64,000 nucleotides of DNA from JBBDXI01 sp040902425 (GTDB taxonomy: Bacteria; Planctomycetota; Phycisphaerae; Phycisphaerales; UBA1924), in NCBI GenBank assembly GCA_040902425.1, contig JBBDXI010000069.1, positions 1-64,000 of the forward strand. The letters are read 5' to 3'. The notes under the pieces are model-generated. The model saw only the letters and a program-made list of their open reading frames with translations, was not told the DNA's origin and did not search any database. Made by a program: the position numbers and the translations under genes. Below are positions 34,859 through 43,668 of this stretch, piece by piece (the first letter of the stretch is position 1; each line of letters begins with the position of its first letter).

Positions 34859-35419
34859 TCACCCCCCGTGCGCCGGCGCGGCCTCCAGCGCCGCCCTGTG
34901 CGCCCGCTCCACCGCCAGCCACCGCGCCGCGAACGCCCGCAGGCGCGGGTCCGGCCCGGCGGCCGCGTGCTCCTCGAGCAGGGACTCGAGCTCCCGGTGC
35001 GAGACCCCCGCCTCGCGCCGGAACTCGGCGTCGAACGCCCCGTCCGGGGCGCTCGCCAGGACGGCCAGCCGCCCCGCATCGCCCGGCGCCGCCGCGGGCA
35101 GCGGGATGCCCATCTCGCGCGCGATGCTCCCCAGCTCGTCGAACATCCGGGTGTGGTCGGCGAGCATGGCCTCGGCGGTTGAGCGCAGGGGCGGCCCTTG
35201 CGCACGGCGGGCCGCCAGGCGGGCCGCCTCGATCTCCGCCCCCACCGCCAGCCCCGCCGCGCGCACGAAACGGGCCGACTCGCTCTCGTTCAGCTCCTCG
35301 TGGCTCACCAGCGCCTGCGGCTCGATGTCGTCCCGCATCGCCGCCCGCCGGCACCCGGCCATGTCCGCGGCCGCCACCGCCAGGACCGCCAGAGCCCCCA
35401 CCGCAGCACACCGTTCCAT
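34859..35419 (-). CDS. DUF4142-like helical lipoprotein
   Basis: This 186-residue protein has a signal peptide ending in DMAGC, a plausible lipobox. The mature protein is a helical bundle with the ferritin-like DUF4142 pattern: SESARFVRAAGLAVGAEIEAARLA, MLADHTRMFDELGSIAREMGI and FRREAGVSHRELESLLEEH, with His/Glu-rich helices. It follows a second DUF4142 gene after 99 bases on the same strand. DUF4142 proteins are small secreted or lipid-anchored proteins of unclear function, sometimes linked to stress. The C-terminus is Ala-rich and ends without further domains. Confidence 0.75.
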   Translation of the reverse strand: MERCAAVGALAVLAVAAADMAGCRRAAMRDDIEPQALVSHEELNESESARFVRAAGLAVGAEIEAARLAARRAQGPPLRSTAEAMLADHTRMFDELGSIAREMGIPLPAAAPGDAGRLAVLASAPDGAFDAEFRREAGVSHRELESLLEEHAAAGPDPRLRAFAARWLAVERAHRAALEAAPAHGG

Positions 35420-35518
35420 GGGGCACCCCCCCTTGCAACAAAGACGCGGGACGGCCGCGCCGCCGCGTCCACGCGGCGCGGCCGCAACCCGCTGGAATCC
35501 TCCCTCGGCTCGCTCGAC

Positions 35519-36265
35519 TCAACCGGGCAGCGAGGGCTGCGACGCCGGCGGGCTCGCCGGGTCTGGGTCGGGCTCCGGCTGGCTCGGCTGGGCGGGCGGC
35601 TCGCCCGGCGGCGTCCCCCCCGGCTCCTCGCCCGTCACGCCGCCGGCGACCATTTTCTGCAGCTCGCGGGCGTGCTCCAGGTGCTGCTGGAGCGTCGGCA
35701 GCGTCTGCTGCGCGTAGCTCTTCACATCCTGGTTCTGCCCCTGCTGCGCCTCGCGCTCGAACAGCTGGATCGCCTGCTGGTGTCCCTCGACCATCGCCCG
35801 GGCGAACTCGCGGTCGAACTCGGACCCCCGCAGGTCCTTCAGCCGGTCGCTGACCACCTTGTGCTGCGGCTGGATCTCGCCGGGATACTCGACCTTGATC
35901 CGGTCGGCGATCTCCCTCAGCCGCTTGTCCGCCTCGTCGTGGTGCTTGGCCATCATCTCGGCGAACGCCCGGACGTCGGGGTTCTGGGAGTGCTCCAGGG
36001 CCAGCTTGCCCAGCTCCACCTCCGCCTTGTTGATGCTCGACGCCTCGCGCAGGAACATCGTGTCCGGCTGCGCCGCCGGCGTGCCGGCCTGGGGCGTCGT
36101 CGTCCCGAGCATCCCCTCGCGCTCGGTCGTGGTCGTCGTCTCGCGGGTCGTCGTCGTCTCCCCGCCCACCCGACCCGTCGTGGTCGTCCGGTTGGTGCGG
36201 TCCTCGCACCCGCCCGCCGCCATGACCAGGGCCGCCGCTGTCGCCACCGCTGCATACTTCCACAT
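35519..36265 (-). CDS. DUF4142 lipoprotein with Thr-rich linker
   Basis: This 248-residue protein has a lipobox (MAAGGC), then a Thr/Arg-rich linker with runs of threonine. The DUF4142 four-helix domain (about residues 72-210) follows: FLREASSINKAEVELGKLAL, FAEMMAKHHDEADKRL and FDREFARAMVEGHQQAIQLFE. The tail is Pro-rich. It is related to the following gene in fold and layout, so the pair probably arose by duplication. Both are likely anchored on the periplasmic side of a membrane. No metal-binding set was confirmed. Confidence 0.82.
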   Translation of the reverse strand: MWKYAAVATAAALVMAAGGCEDRTNRTTTTGRVGGETTTTRETTTTTEREGMLGTTTPQAGTPAAQPDTMFLREASSINKAEVELGKLALEHSQNPDVRAFAEMMAKHHDEADKRLREIADRIKVEYPGEIQPQHKVVSDRLKDLRGSEFDREFARAMVEGHQQAIQLFEREAQQGQNQDVKSYAQQTLPTLQQHLEHARELQKMVAGGVTGEEPGGTPPGEPPAQPSQPEPDPDPASPPASQPSLPG

Positions 36266-36427
36266 GGATTGGTCCCTCCCTTGAAATGCACCCTAGGCGG
36301 CGCCCCCGCGGGGGTGGGATGAAGAGCGCGCCCTCTCACCGGCTGAACCGCGGGATTCGCCTGCCGGGTGAGAGCCCGCCCGTATACTCTGCCCGTCCCC
36401 GCCCCAAGCCCCCGGGAGCACGCCCGA

Positions 36428-37555
36428 ATGCCCATGAAAACGGTCTACAAGGCCCAGGTCGAGCACCTCCAGATCCTGGATGAGGAGGGCCGCCTGGATG
36501 AGAAGCTCGCCAAAGACCTGCTCCCCGACGCGGATGTGATCCACCTCTACGAGCAGATGTCCATTGGGCGAACCCTCGACGAGGTCGCCTTCAAGCTCCA
36601 GCGCTCCGGACGCATGGGCACCTATCCGCAGAACAAGGGCCAGGAGGCCGCGGCCGCGGGCTCCGGTTGGGCGGCCAGGAAGGGCGCCGACTTCCTCGTG
36701 CCCTGCTACCGCGAGAACCTCGCGCTCTTCCTGCACGGCCTCCCGATGCACTACATCCTGCTGCACTGGATGGGGGATGAGCGGGGCAACCAGATCCCCC
36801 CGGGCGTGCACATGACGCCCATCAGCATCCCCATCGGCACGCAGATGCTCCACGCTGTGGGGATCGCCTGGGCCTTCAAGCTCCGCAAGGAGGAGCGGGT
36901 CGCCGTGACCTACTTCGGCGATGGCGCCACCAGCGAGGGCGACTTCCACGAGGCGATGAACTTCGCCAGCAGCATGCAGGTGCCGGTGGTCTTCTTCTGC
37001 CAGAACAACGGCTGGGCGATCAGCGTGCCCCGAGAGACCCAGACCGCCAGCGAGACCATCGCCCAGAAGGCCATCGCCTACGGCATGCCCACCATCCAGG
37101 TGGACGGCAACGACCTCTTCGCCGTGTACAAGGCCAGCCGCGACGCCATCGAGCGGGCCCGGGCCGGCGGCGGCCCCAGCTTCATCGAGGCCGTGACCTA
37201 CCGCCTCGGCGACCACACCACCGCGGACGATGCCCGGCGCTACCGCCCCGCGGATGAGCTGGAGCACTGGCAGAAGAAGGACCCGCTGGTCCGCCTCCGC
37301 AAGTACCTGGAGCAGAAGGACCTGTGGAACGAGGCCAAGCAGGCGAGGCTGGAGGAGCGGGCCAAGACGATCGTCGCCGAGGTCGTCAAGACCGCGGAGG
37401 GGATCGAGAAGCCGACCAACGACGACATCTTCGACCACACCTTCGCCGCGCCGCTGCCCGCCGAGCTGGAGACGCAGAAGCGCACCATGCGCACCAGCAG
37501 CCTCGGCCAGAGCCCCGATCAGGCGCGACTTTCCTCCACCCCCGAGCACGTCTAG
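36428..37555 (+). CDS. pdhA: Pyruvate dehydrogenase E1 alpha subunit
   Basis: This 375-residue protein has the thiamine-diphosphate motif TYFGDGATSEGDFHEAMNFA ... FFCQNNGWAIS (GDG-x-NN). It also has the E1 alpha elements GTYPQNKGQEAAAAG, VPCYRENLALF, and the phosphorylation-loop region YRLGDHTTADDARRYR. With E1 beta it decarboxylates pyruvate or a branched-chain 2-oxo acid and transfers the acyl group to lipoyl-E2. The start is ATG 36428; the second ATG two codons later is also possible. E1 beta is encoded 1.6 kb downstream beyond a glycosyltransferase gene. No E2 or E3 gene is in the window, and the exact substrate is not fixed by sequence. Confidence 0.9.
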   Translation: MPMKTVYKAQVEHLQILDEEGRLDEKLAKDLLPDADVIHLYEQMSIGRTLDEVAFKLQRSGRMGTYPQNKGQEAAAAGSGWAARKGADFLVPCYRENLALFLHGLPMHYILLHWMGDERGNQIPPGVHMTPISIPIGTQMLHAVGIAWAFKLRKEERVAVTYFGDGATSEGDFHEAMNFASSMQVPVVFFCQNNGWAISVPRETQTASETIAQKAIAYGMPTIQVDGNDLFAVYKASRDAIERARAGGGPSFIEAVTYRLGDHTTADDARRYRPADELEHWQKKDPLVRLRKYLEQKDLWNEAKQARLEERAKTIVAEVVKTAEGIEKPTNDDIFDHTFAAPLPAELETQKRTMRTSSLGQSPDQARLSSTPEHV

Positions 37556-37637
37556 CGCGGCCATCCGCCTCGGAACGCCAGGGCGCCCGGCGCCGCCTTC
37601 CCTGCAACATCACCCCGCCTACCCCGGCAACCAAACC

Positions 37638-39097
37638 ATGCCCCAAACGACCTCTCATTCCGTTGCACCCCCGGTCTCGCCCGCACCTCCTCGCGCGGTC
37701 GATGCCTCCGCGGACGTCTCGGATAGGGGCGGCGCGCACTCGCTCCGCGTGCTCCTGGTCGCGGAGCACGCGTCGCCCACCTGGGGCGGCGAGGCCCGCA
37801 TCCCGCTCCACTACTTCCGCTCTTTGCTCAGGCGCGGCCTGCCCTGCTGGCTGCTGGTCCATGAACGCACGCGCGACGACCTCCGGGCCGCCCTCTCTCC
37901 CGAGGAGTTCGCCCGGATCGAGTTCGTCCCGGATTCGCTCCTCCAGAAGATCATCTGGCGCGCGGGGAGGGTGTTCCCCGACCGCGTCCAGACCTTCACC
38001 TCCTCCTGGGCCGTCCACCTCCTCACCCAACGGAAACAGCGCGTCGCGGCACGGAGGCTTGTGCGGCAGCACGCCATCAACTTGGTCCACGAGCCGATCC
38101 CCGTCTCCCCGCGTCTGCCCTCGATGATGTACGGCGTCGGCGCGCCGGTGGTCATCGGCCCCATGAACGGCGGCATGTCCTTCCCGCCGGGCTTCGCGCT
38201 CGACCGGCGTGCCCAGCGCTTCTTCGTCACCGCCGGACGTGCGGTGGCGGGCCTCATGAACCGCCTCATGCCGGGAAAGCGCCGCGGGGCGCGGTAACGG
38301 CCGGCGTGGCGCTGCTCCTGGTCGCCAACCAGAGGACGCGCGCCGCCCTGCCCCCAGGCTTGAGCACCAACGTTCTGGAGTTCATCGAGAACGGTGTTGA
38401 CCTCAGCCAGTGGCCCGCCGCTCCCCGCGCCCGGACGCCCGGCCCCGAGACCGTCTTCGCCTTTTTCGGCCGGCTCGTGGACTGGAAGGGGTGCGACACG
38501 CTCCTGCGGGCTCTGGCCCGCCTCGGCGCCGACACCCCGGCCCGCGTGCTCATCCTCGGCGACGGCGCCGAGCGCGCCAACCTCGAGACGCTCGCCGACC
38601 GGCTGGGCGTGCGCTCGCGGGTCGAGTTCGCCGGCTGGCTCAGCCAGAGCCGCTGCGCCGAGCGGCTCAGCGAGGCCGACGTCCTGGTGCTCCCCAGCGT
38701 GCTGGAGTGCGGCGGTGCTGTGGTGCTGGAGGCCATGGCCAAGGGCCTCCCCGTCATCGCCGCCGACTGGGGCGGCCCCGCCGACTACCTCGACCCCTCC
38801 TGCGGCGTCCTCGTCACGCCCGACAGCCCCGAGCACCTCGTCGCCGGCGTGGCCGCGGCCATGGCCACGCTGGCCCGCTCCCCCGAGCTGCGAGAGCGGA
38901 TGGGCCGCGCGGGCCGCGCCAAGGTCGAATCCCAGTTCAGCTGGGAGCGCCGCGTCGAACGTATGCTCAGGGTGTACCACGCCGTTGCCGGCAGTTGCCC
39001 CGCGGACCGGCCGGTGCGATCGATCCGCCTCTCCCTTCCCGCCGGCCTCTCCGAGCCCGAAGTCGCCGTACAGGGCGCCCCCGTGCCCGCCGCCTGA
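37638..39097 (+). pseudogene. GT4-type glycosyltransferase interrupted by a frameshift
   Basis: The 5' part from ATG 37638 encodes an N-terminal GT-B domain (LRVLLVAEHASPTWGGEARI, VIGPMNGGMSFPPGF) and stops at 38297. A second frame, open from upstream of 38306 to 39097, encodes the C-terminal GT4 domain (FAFFGRLVDWKGCDTLLRAL, ARVLILGDGAERANLE, VLECGGAVVLEAMAKGLPVIA). One extra G in the G-run at 38286-38289 would restore a single protein of about 486 residues. Either a sequencing error or a recent mutation explains this. It lies between the two pyruvate dehydrogenase E1 genes. Confidence 0.82.
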
Positions 39098-39124
39098 GCG
39101 AGCCCCCGCGCCCGAGACCGCCCC

Positions 39125-40099
39125 ATGGCCAACCTCACCCTCGTCCAAGCCATCAACACCGCCCTCGCCGAAGAGATGGAGCGCGACGAGCGCATCGTCA
39201 TCCTCGGCGAGGATGTCGGCCTCAACGGCGGCGTCTTCCGCGTCACCGAAGGCCTGCTGAAGCGCTTCGGCCCCCACCGCGTGGTGGACACGCCGCTGGC
39301 CGAGTCCGGCATCATGGGCACCGCCGTCGGCCTCGCCATGGCGGGCATGCGCCCCATCCCCGAGATCCAGTTCGAGGGCTTCCTCGGGCCCGCCTACGAC
39401 CAGCTCGTCAACCACGCCGCCCGCTACCGCACCCGATCGCGCAGCGCCATCACCATCCCCCTCACCGTCCGCGTCCCCGTCGGCGGCGGCATCCACGCCC
39501 CCGAGCTGCACAGCGACTCGCCCGAGGCCATCTACGCCCACCACCCCGGGCTCAAGGTGGTCATGCCCGCCACCCCCTACGACGCCAAGGGGCTGCTCCT
39601 CTCCGCCATCCGCGACCCCGACCCCGTGGTCTTCTTCGAGCCCAAGCGCGTCTACCGCTCCTTCCGCGAGGAGGTCCCCGAGGAGGAGTACACGATCCCC
39701 ATCGGCCAGGCCAAGGTGGTCAACGAGGGCACCGACCTCACGCTGGTCACCTGGGGCGCCACCGTCTTCCAGGCCCTCGAGGCGATCGACAAGCTCCCCG
39801 AGGACCTCTCGGTCGAGCTGATCGACCTGCGCTCGATCTACCCCTACGACCTCGACACCATCGCCGCCAGCGTCGAGAAGACCGGCCGCTGCGTGATCGT
39901 CCACGAGGCCCCCAAGACCTGCGGCTTCGGCGCGGAGCTCTCCGCGAGCATCCAGGAGCGGTGCTTCCTCCACCTCGAGGCCCCCGTCCAGCGCGTCGCC
40001 GGCTTCGACACCGTCATGCCCTACTACAAGCTGGAGCTGGAGTACCTCCCCGACGCGGCCCGCATCGCCGAGTCCGTCCAGCAGTGCGCGGCGTACTGA
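39125..40099 (+). CDS. pdhB: Pyruvate dehydrogenase E1 beta subunit
   Basis: This 324-residue transketolase-type subunit begins MANLTLVQAINTALAEEMER. It shows VVILGEDV-like (IVILGEDVGLNGGVFRVTEGL), RVVDTPLAESGIMGTAVGLA, PEIQFEGF, RVPVGGGIHAPELHSDSPE, and the C-terminal VELIDLRSIYPYD and VIVHEAPKTCGFGAEL. It forms the heterotetrameric E1 with the alpha subunit and completes the ThDP site. It follows the frameshifted GT4 gene after 27 bases. A 51-codon membrane-protein gene follows after 26 bases. Confidence 0.93.
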   Translation: MANLTLVQAINTALAEEMERDERIVILGEDVGLNGGVFRVTEGLLKRFGPHRVVDTPLAESGIMGTAVGLAMAGMRPIPEIQFEGFLGPAYDQLVNHAARYRTRSRSAITIPLTVRVPVGGGIHAPELHSDSPEAIYAHHPGLKVVMPATPYDAKGLLLSAIRDPDPVVFFEPKRVYRSFREEVPEEEYTIPIGQAKVVNEGTDLTLVTWGATVFQALEAIDKLPEDLSVELIDLRSIYPYDLDTIAASVEKTGRCVIVHEAPKTCGFGAELSASIQERCFLHLEAPVQRVAGFDTVMPYYKLELEYLPDAARIAESVQQCAAY

Positions 40100-40125
40100 G
40101 GCCACGCGCCACGGGGACTCGTGCG

Positions 40126-40281
40126 ATGGACCTGCTCGCTCAGATCACCTCATCCGCGGAACAGGGGGCCCGGATCGCCGAGCAGGCCGAACGCGACGGC
40201 ACCAGAACGCTCGTTATCGTCGGTGGACTCATCCTGCTCGCGGTCCTGGCGTGGGCGGCGTGGCGGGTCCGGCGCGAGTGA
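40126..40281 (+). CDS. Small single-pass membrane protein (51 residues)
   Basis: From ATG 40126 the frame encodes a polar N-terminus (MDLLAQITSSAEQGARIAEQ), one hydrophobic helix (TLVIVGGLILLAVLAWAAW) and a basic end (RVRRE), giving an N-out or N-in single-span protein. It follows pdhB by 26 bases on the same strand. No family is recognised. The clean amphipathic-plus-membrane layout argues for a real small gene, but there is no strong ribosome site. Confidence 0.5.
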   Translation: MDLLAQITSSAEQGARIAEQAERDGTRTLVIVGGLILLAVLAWAAWRVRRE

Positions 40282-40654
40282 GGTCCATCAACGATGACGG
40301 CCGGCAAACGCCCGAGAGGGGAGGGCGAAGAGCCGGCCGCACATCGGGGCCCCACGAGACGCGGCGGAGGGGCCCACCCCCCTTTCTCCTATCACCAGAC
40401 CACGGTCCGCAGAAAACCGGGCCGCGCCGGATCAGAAAGGCCTCCGGCGCCAGTGAAGTCGCCGGAAGCCGCACGAGGAGGAAAGGCCCTGGCCGCCGCG
40501 AACGGCCGCCGGGGCCTCGGGTGGATAGACGCCATCAACATACCCACTTCTCCGGTTTCCGCAAGCGCTTGTGGAATCCCCCCAAACTCCCCCATTGCCC
40601 GCCTCCCAAGGGCACTTTTTCCTGCACGCCGGTGGCGCCACGGCCCGCCGCCCC
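40282..40654. other. Intergenic stretch between convergent operons
   Basis: No gene is supported in this 373-base region between the small membrane protein and purF. It contains one strong hairpin (40485-40516) and otherwise no recognisable structure. Confidence 0.6.
40485..40516 (-). terminator. Candidate terminator hairpin downstream of purF
   Basis: Arms of 14 bases (40485-40498 and 40503-40516) pair with one mismatch and one G-U around a cgaa loop. Read on the - strand, the stem is followed by TTTCCTCC, a weak U-tract, about 140 bases after the purF stop. It might also serve the convergent pdh transcript. Confidence 0.4.
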
Positions 40655-42121
40655 TCACGGGAACATGCTGATCTGGTCCTTCTCCAGCGCCGGCCCCGTC
40701 ACCGGGTGCTCCAGGTCGATGCGGTAGTCCCCGCTCCAGCACGCCGTGCAGTAGTCCCGCGCCGGCCGGCTCGCGCACGCCAGCATCCCCTCCAGCGTCA
40801 GGTAGTGCAGCGAGTCGACCCCCAGGAACTTCCGGATCTCGTCAACCGTCCTCCCGTGCGCGATCAGCTGGCTCGGCTCCGCGAAGTCGATCCCGAAGAA
40901 GCACGGGTGGCGGATTGGCGGGCACGAGATCCGCAGGTGGATCTCCTTCGCCCCCGCCGCCCGCAACTGGTCCATCTTCGCCTTCGTCGTCGTCCCCCGC
41001 ACGATCGAGTCGTCCACCACGATCAGCCGCTTCCCCGCCACGATCTCCGCGATCACGTTCAGCTTCAGCCGCACCGCGGTGTTCCGCTGCTCCTGCGTCG
41101 GCTTGATGAACGTCCGCCCCACGTACCGGTTCGGGACGATCCCCTCGCGGTACGGGATCCCGCTGGCCGCGGCGTACCCCGCCGCCGCCGACCGGCCCGA
41201 GTCGGGCATGGGCATCACGAAGTCCGCCCCCACCGGCGCCTCCCGCGAGAGCTGCGCCCCCAGCGCCTCCCGCACGCTCTGGACGTTCTGCCCGAACAGC
41301 GTGCTCGCCGGGTTCGCGAAGTACACGTGCTCGAAGATGCAGTAGGCCGCACGATCCGCGGCCGGGGCGAACCGCCGGCTCGATACCCCCGCGTCGTTCA
41401 GCGTGATGATCTCCCCCGGCTCCACCTCGCGCACGAACTCCGCCCCCAGGACATCCAGCGCCACCGTCTCGCTGGCCACGAGCCAGTACCCATCCGGCGT
41501 CCGCCCGACCACCAGCGGGCGCCAGCCCCAGGGGTCCCGCGCCGCCTCGATCCGGTCCTTGAACAGGAACACCAGGCTGAACGCCCCCTGCAGCCGCCGG
41601 AGCGTCGCCGCCAGCGGGTCCGGCGCGCGCTGCTGCTCGGGCGAGGCCAGGATATGGATGATCACCTCGGTGTCGGAGGTCGTGTGGAACAGGTGCCCCG
41701 CCTCCTCGAACTTCCGCCGCAGCGCCACCGCGTTCACCAGGTTCCCGTTGTGCGCCACCGCCACCTGCCCCCCGATGTAGCTCTCCAACAGCGGCTGCGC
41801 GTTGCACGCCAGCGAGCCGCCCGCGGTCGAGTACCGGTTGTGCCCGATCGCCCCCCGCAGCCCCGGCCCGTACGCCGCCTCCAGCCGCCACACCGCCCGC
41901 TCGTCGTACACCTCCGCCACCAGCCCCATCCCCGTGTACCCCTCCAGCCGGTCCCCGTCGGTCACCGCGATCCCCGAGGACTCCTGCCCGCGGTGCTGCA
42001 GGGCGTAGAGCCCCAGGTAGGTCTTGCGGACGCCGTCGGGATGGCCCCAGATGCCGAAGACGGCGCACTTCTCCTTCGCGTCGTGGTTCGGGAGGACGGG
42101 CAGCGGCAAGGAGAGAGCCAT
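40655..42121 (-). CDS. purF: Amidophosphoribosyltransferase PurF
   Basis: From the ATG at 42121 this is a 488-residue enzyme making phosphoribosylamine from PRPP and glutamine, the first step of purine synthesis. An 18-residue propeptide precedes the nucleophile Cys19 (EKCAVFGIWGH). Glutaminase motifs GAIGHNRYSTAG and VAHNGNLVNA follow. The PRPP loop is LIVVDDSIVRGTTTKAKM. Cysteines at YCIFEH, HPCFFGID and YCTACWSG match those that hold the [4Fe-4S] cluster in Bacillus-type PurF. Frames upstream of this start are Arg/Cys-rich and are ignored. Confidence 0.96.
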   Translation of the reverse strand: MALSLPLPVLPNHDAKEKCAVFGIWGHPDGVRKTYLGLYALQHRGQESSGIAVTDGDRLEGYTGMGLVAEVYDERAVWRLEAAYGPGLRGAIGHNRYSTAGGSLACNAQPLLESYIGGQVAVAHNGNLVNAVALRRKFEEAGHLFHTTSDTEVIIHILASPEQQRAPDPLAATLRRLQGAFSLVFLFKDRIEAARDPWGWRPLVVGRTPDGYWLVASETVALDVLGAEFVREVEPGEIITLNDAGVSSRRFAPAADRAAYCIFEHVYFANPASTLFGQNVQSVREALGAQLSREAPVGADFVMPMPDSGRSAAAGYAAASGIPYREGIVPNRYVGRTFIKPTQEQRNTAVRLKLNVIAEIVAGKRLIVVDDSIVRGTTTKAKMDQLRAAGAKEIHLRISCPPIRHPCFFGIDFAEPSQLIAHGRTVDEIRKFLGVDSLHYLTLEGMLACASRPARDYCTACWSGDYRIDLEHPVTGPALEKDQISMFP

Positions 42122-42246
42122 CGGGCCCGATTGTAGAGATCGCCCACACTCGCCGCCGCACCAGCGAACGAGCCCCGATACCGCGCCGTGCCAGGCTCGT
42201 ACACACCCTCCAACGGGCCGCCTTGCCGCTCCGGTACACTCGCCCC

Positions 42247-42759
42247 GTGAAGTACACACGTTTCGAGGAACTGCCAGTCTGGAAGGACGCGATGCAGCTC
42301 GCCGACCGGATCACCGTCCTGCTTGAGAACCGCTACTTCCGCCTCCTCCGCGGCTTGGCCGATCAACTCGACAGGGCATCAGTCTCCGTGTCGAACAACA
42401 TCGCCGAGGGCTTCGAGCGCGGCACAACGGCCACCCGAATCAACTACATCTACATCGCGAAGGGGTCGGCCGCAGAGACCCGTTCGATGCTCCACGGCCT
42501 CGCCAAGAGAGCTACAGCGCCCGATTCGACGATTCGAGAGTCGAGAGCCGAGATCAAAGCCCTCATCAGGCTGTCCGAGTTAGTTTCCCGCCAACTGCAG
42601 GGCTGGGCCGAGTACCTGCAGAACTCCAGCCTAAAGGGCTCCCGTCACGTCACCACCGAAACCCGCGAAGGCGACGAGCGGGAGCGGCGCCGCGAGGCAT
42701 TCGTCCAGAAACTCAAGCAGATAGCGCCCCCACCCAAGGACCCGGTGTTGGAATCCTGA
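42247..42759 (+). CDS. Four-helix-bundle protein (23S IVP-like family)
   Basis: Starting at GTG 42247, the 170-residue product begins VKYTRFEELPVWKDAMQLAD. It contains LADQLDRASVSVSNNIAEGFERGT and a YIYIAKGSAAETRSML helix, the hallmarks of the four-helix-bundle family first found as 23S rRNA intervening-sequence proteins. The fold is a pentameric helical bundle in known members; the function is unclear. The C-terminal 40 residues are charged. GC content is lower than in neighbours, which fits mobile origin. Its TGA is followed at once by a 7-bp tandem repeat and then a DNA methyltransferase gene. Confidence 0.85.
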   Translation: MKYTRFEELPVWKDAMQLADRITVLLENRYFRLLRGLADQLDRASVSVSNNIAEGFERGTTATRINYIYIAKGSAAETRSMLHGLAKRATAPDSTIRESRAEIKALIRLSELVSRQLQGWAEYLQNSSLKGSRHVTTETREGDERERRREAFVQKLKQIAPPPKDPVLES

Positions 42760-42794
42760 CTTTCGACTTTCGACTCTCGACTCTCGACTCTCGA
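42760..42794. repeat. Tandem 7-bp repeat (5 units) at a stop codon
   Basis: Units ctttcga, ctttcga, ctctcga, ctctcga and ctctcga occur without interruption, starting one base after the stop codon of the four-helix-bundle gene and ending eight bases before the methyltransferase ATG. Confidence 0.9.
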
Positions 42795-42802
42795 ATCCCC
42801 CC

Positions 42803-43621
42803 ATGCTGCTCCTCCACGCCGACGCCCTCTCCGCCCTCCCCTCCCTCCCCCAAGCCTCCGCGCGCCTCCTCTACATCGACCCCCCCTTCAACACCGGCAA
42901 AGCCCAGCAACGCGAGCGCATCCACGCTGTGGCCGCTACAGACGGCGACCGCACCGGCTTCGGCGGCCGGCGCTACCGCTCCGAGAAGCTGAAGAGCGCC
43001 TCGTACGCCGACTCCTTCGACGACTACCCCGCCTTCCTCATGCCGCGCATCGAGGCCGCGCTCCCCGCCCTCACCCCCGACGCCTCTCTCTTCATCCATC
43101 TCGATCCGCGCGAATCCCACCACATCAAGGTCGCCCTCGACCGCCTCCTCGGGCGCCACCGCTTCATCAACGAGATCATCTGGGCCTACGACTACGGCGG
43201 CCGCCCCCGCACCCGCTGGCCCGCCAAGCACGACACCATCCTCTGGTACGCCCTCGACCCGGAGAACTATGTCTTCAACTACGACGCCATCGACCGCATC
43301 CCCTACATGGCCCCCGCCCTCGTCGGCCCCGAGAAGGCCGCCCGCGGCAAGACCCCCACCGACGTCTGGTGGCACACCATCGTCCCCACCAACAGCAGGG
43401 AAAAAACCGGCTACCCCACGCAAAAACCCCTCGGCCTCCTCCGCCGCATCGTCGCCGTCCACTCGAGCCCCGGCGACACCGTCCTGGACTTCTTCGCCGG
43501 CTCCGGCACCACCGGCGTTGCCGCCCGGGAGCTCGGCCGCGACGCCATCCTCATCGACAGCAGCCCCGCGGCCATCGCCGTGATCGAGCGCCGCCTCGGC
43601 ATCCCCGCCTCAATGCCCTGA
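42803..43621 (+). CDS. Beta-class DNA N6-adenine/N4-cytosine methyltransferase, orphan
   Basis: This 272-residue protein has motif IV early (LLYIDPPFNTGK) and the SAM-binding motif I late (VLDFFAGSGTTGVAAREL). That order defines beta-class amino-methyltransferases. Intermediate conserved parts are FIHLDPRESHHIKVALD, FINEIIWAYDYGG, and the target-region-like TVPTNSREKTGYPTQKPLGLL. The short length leaves little room for a separate recognition domain. No restriction endonuclease is adjacent, so it is an orphan methylase or part of an incomplete system. It sits between short repeats at both ends (42760-42794 and 43620-43648). Confidence 0.9.
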   Translation: MLLLHADALSALPSLPQASARLLYIDPPFNTGKAQQRERIHAVAATDGDRTGFGGRRYRSEKLKSASYADSFDDYPAFLMPRIEAALPALTPDASLFIHLDPRESHHIKVALDRLLGRHRFINEIIWAYDYGGRPRTRWPAKHDTILWYALDPENYVFNYDAIDRIPYMAPALVGPEKAARGKTPTDVWWHTIVPTNSREKTGYPTQKPLGLLRRIVAVHSSPGDTVLDFFAGSGTTGVAARELGRDAILIDSSPAAIAVIERRLGIPASMP

Positions 43622-43648
43622 TGCCTCGTGCCTCGATGCCTCTCTTCA
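43620..43648. repeat. 29-bp copy of the repeat at 25327
   Basis: These 29 bases equal 25327-25355 exactly. The copy overlaps the TGA stop codon of the methyltransferase (43619-43621), just as the other copy overlaps a GT2 stop codon. Confidence 0.88.
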
Positions 43649-43668
43649 CCTCGGCACTGCTGGCGGCC

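Noticed and set aside
40282..40654. A structured RNA gene between pdh and purF
   Set aside because: Only one hairpin is visible and no known RNA family pattern; it is listed just as a candidate terminator.
42760..42794. A CRISPR array
   Set aside because: The units are 7 bp without spacers and no cas gene is nearby.
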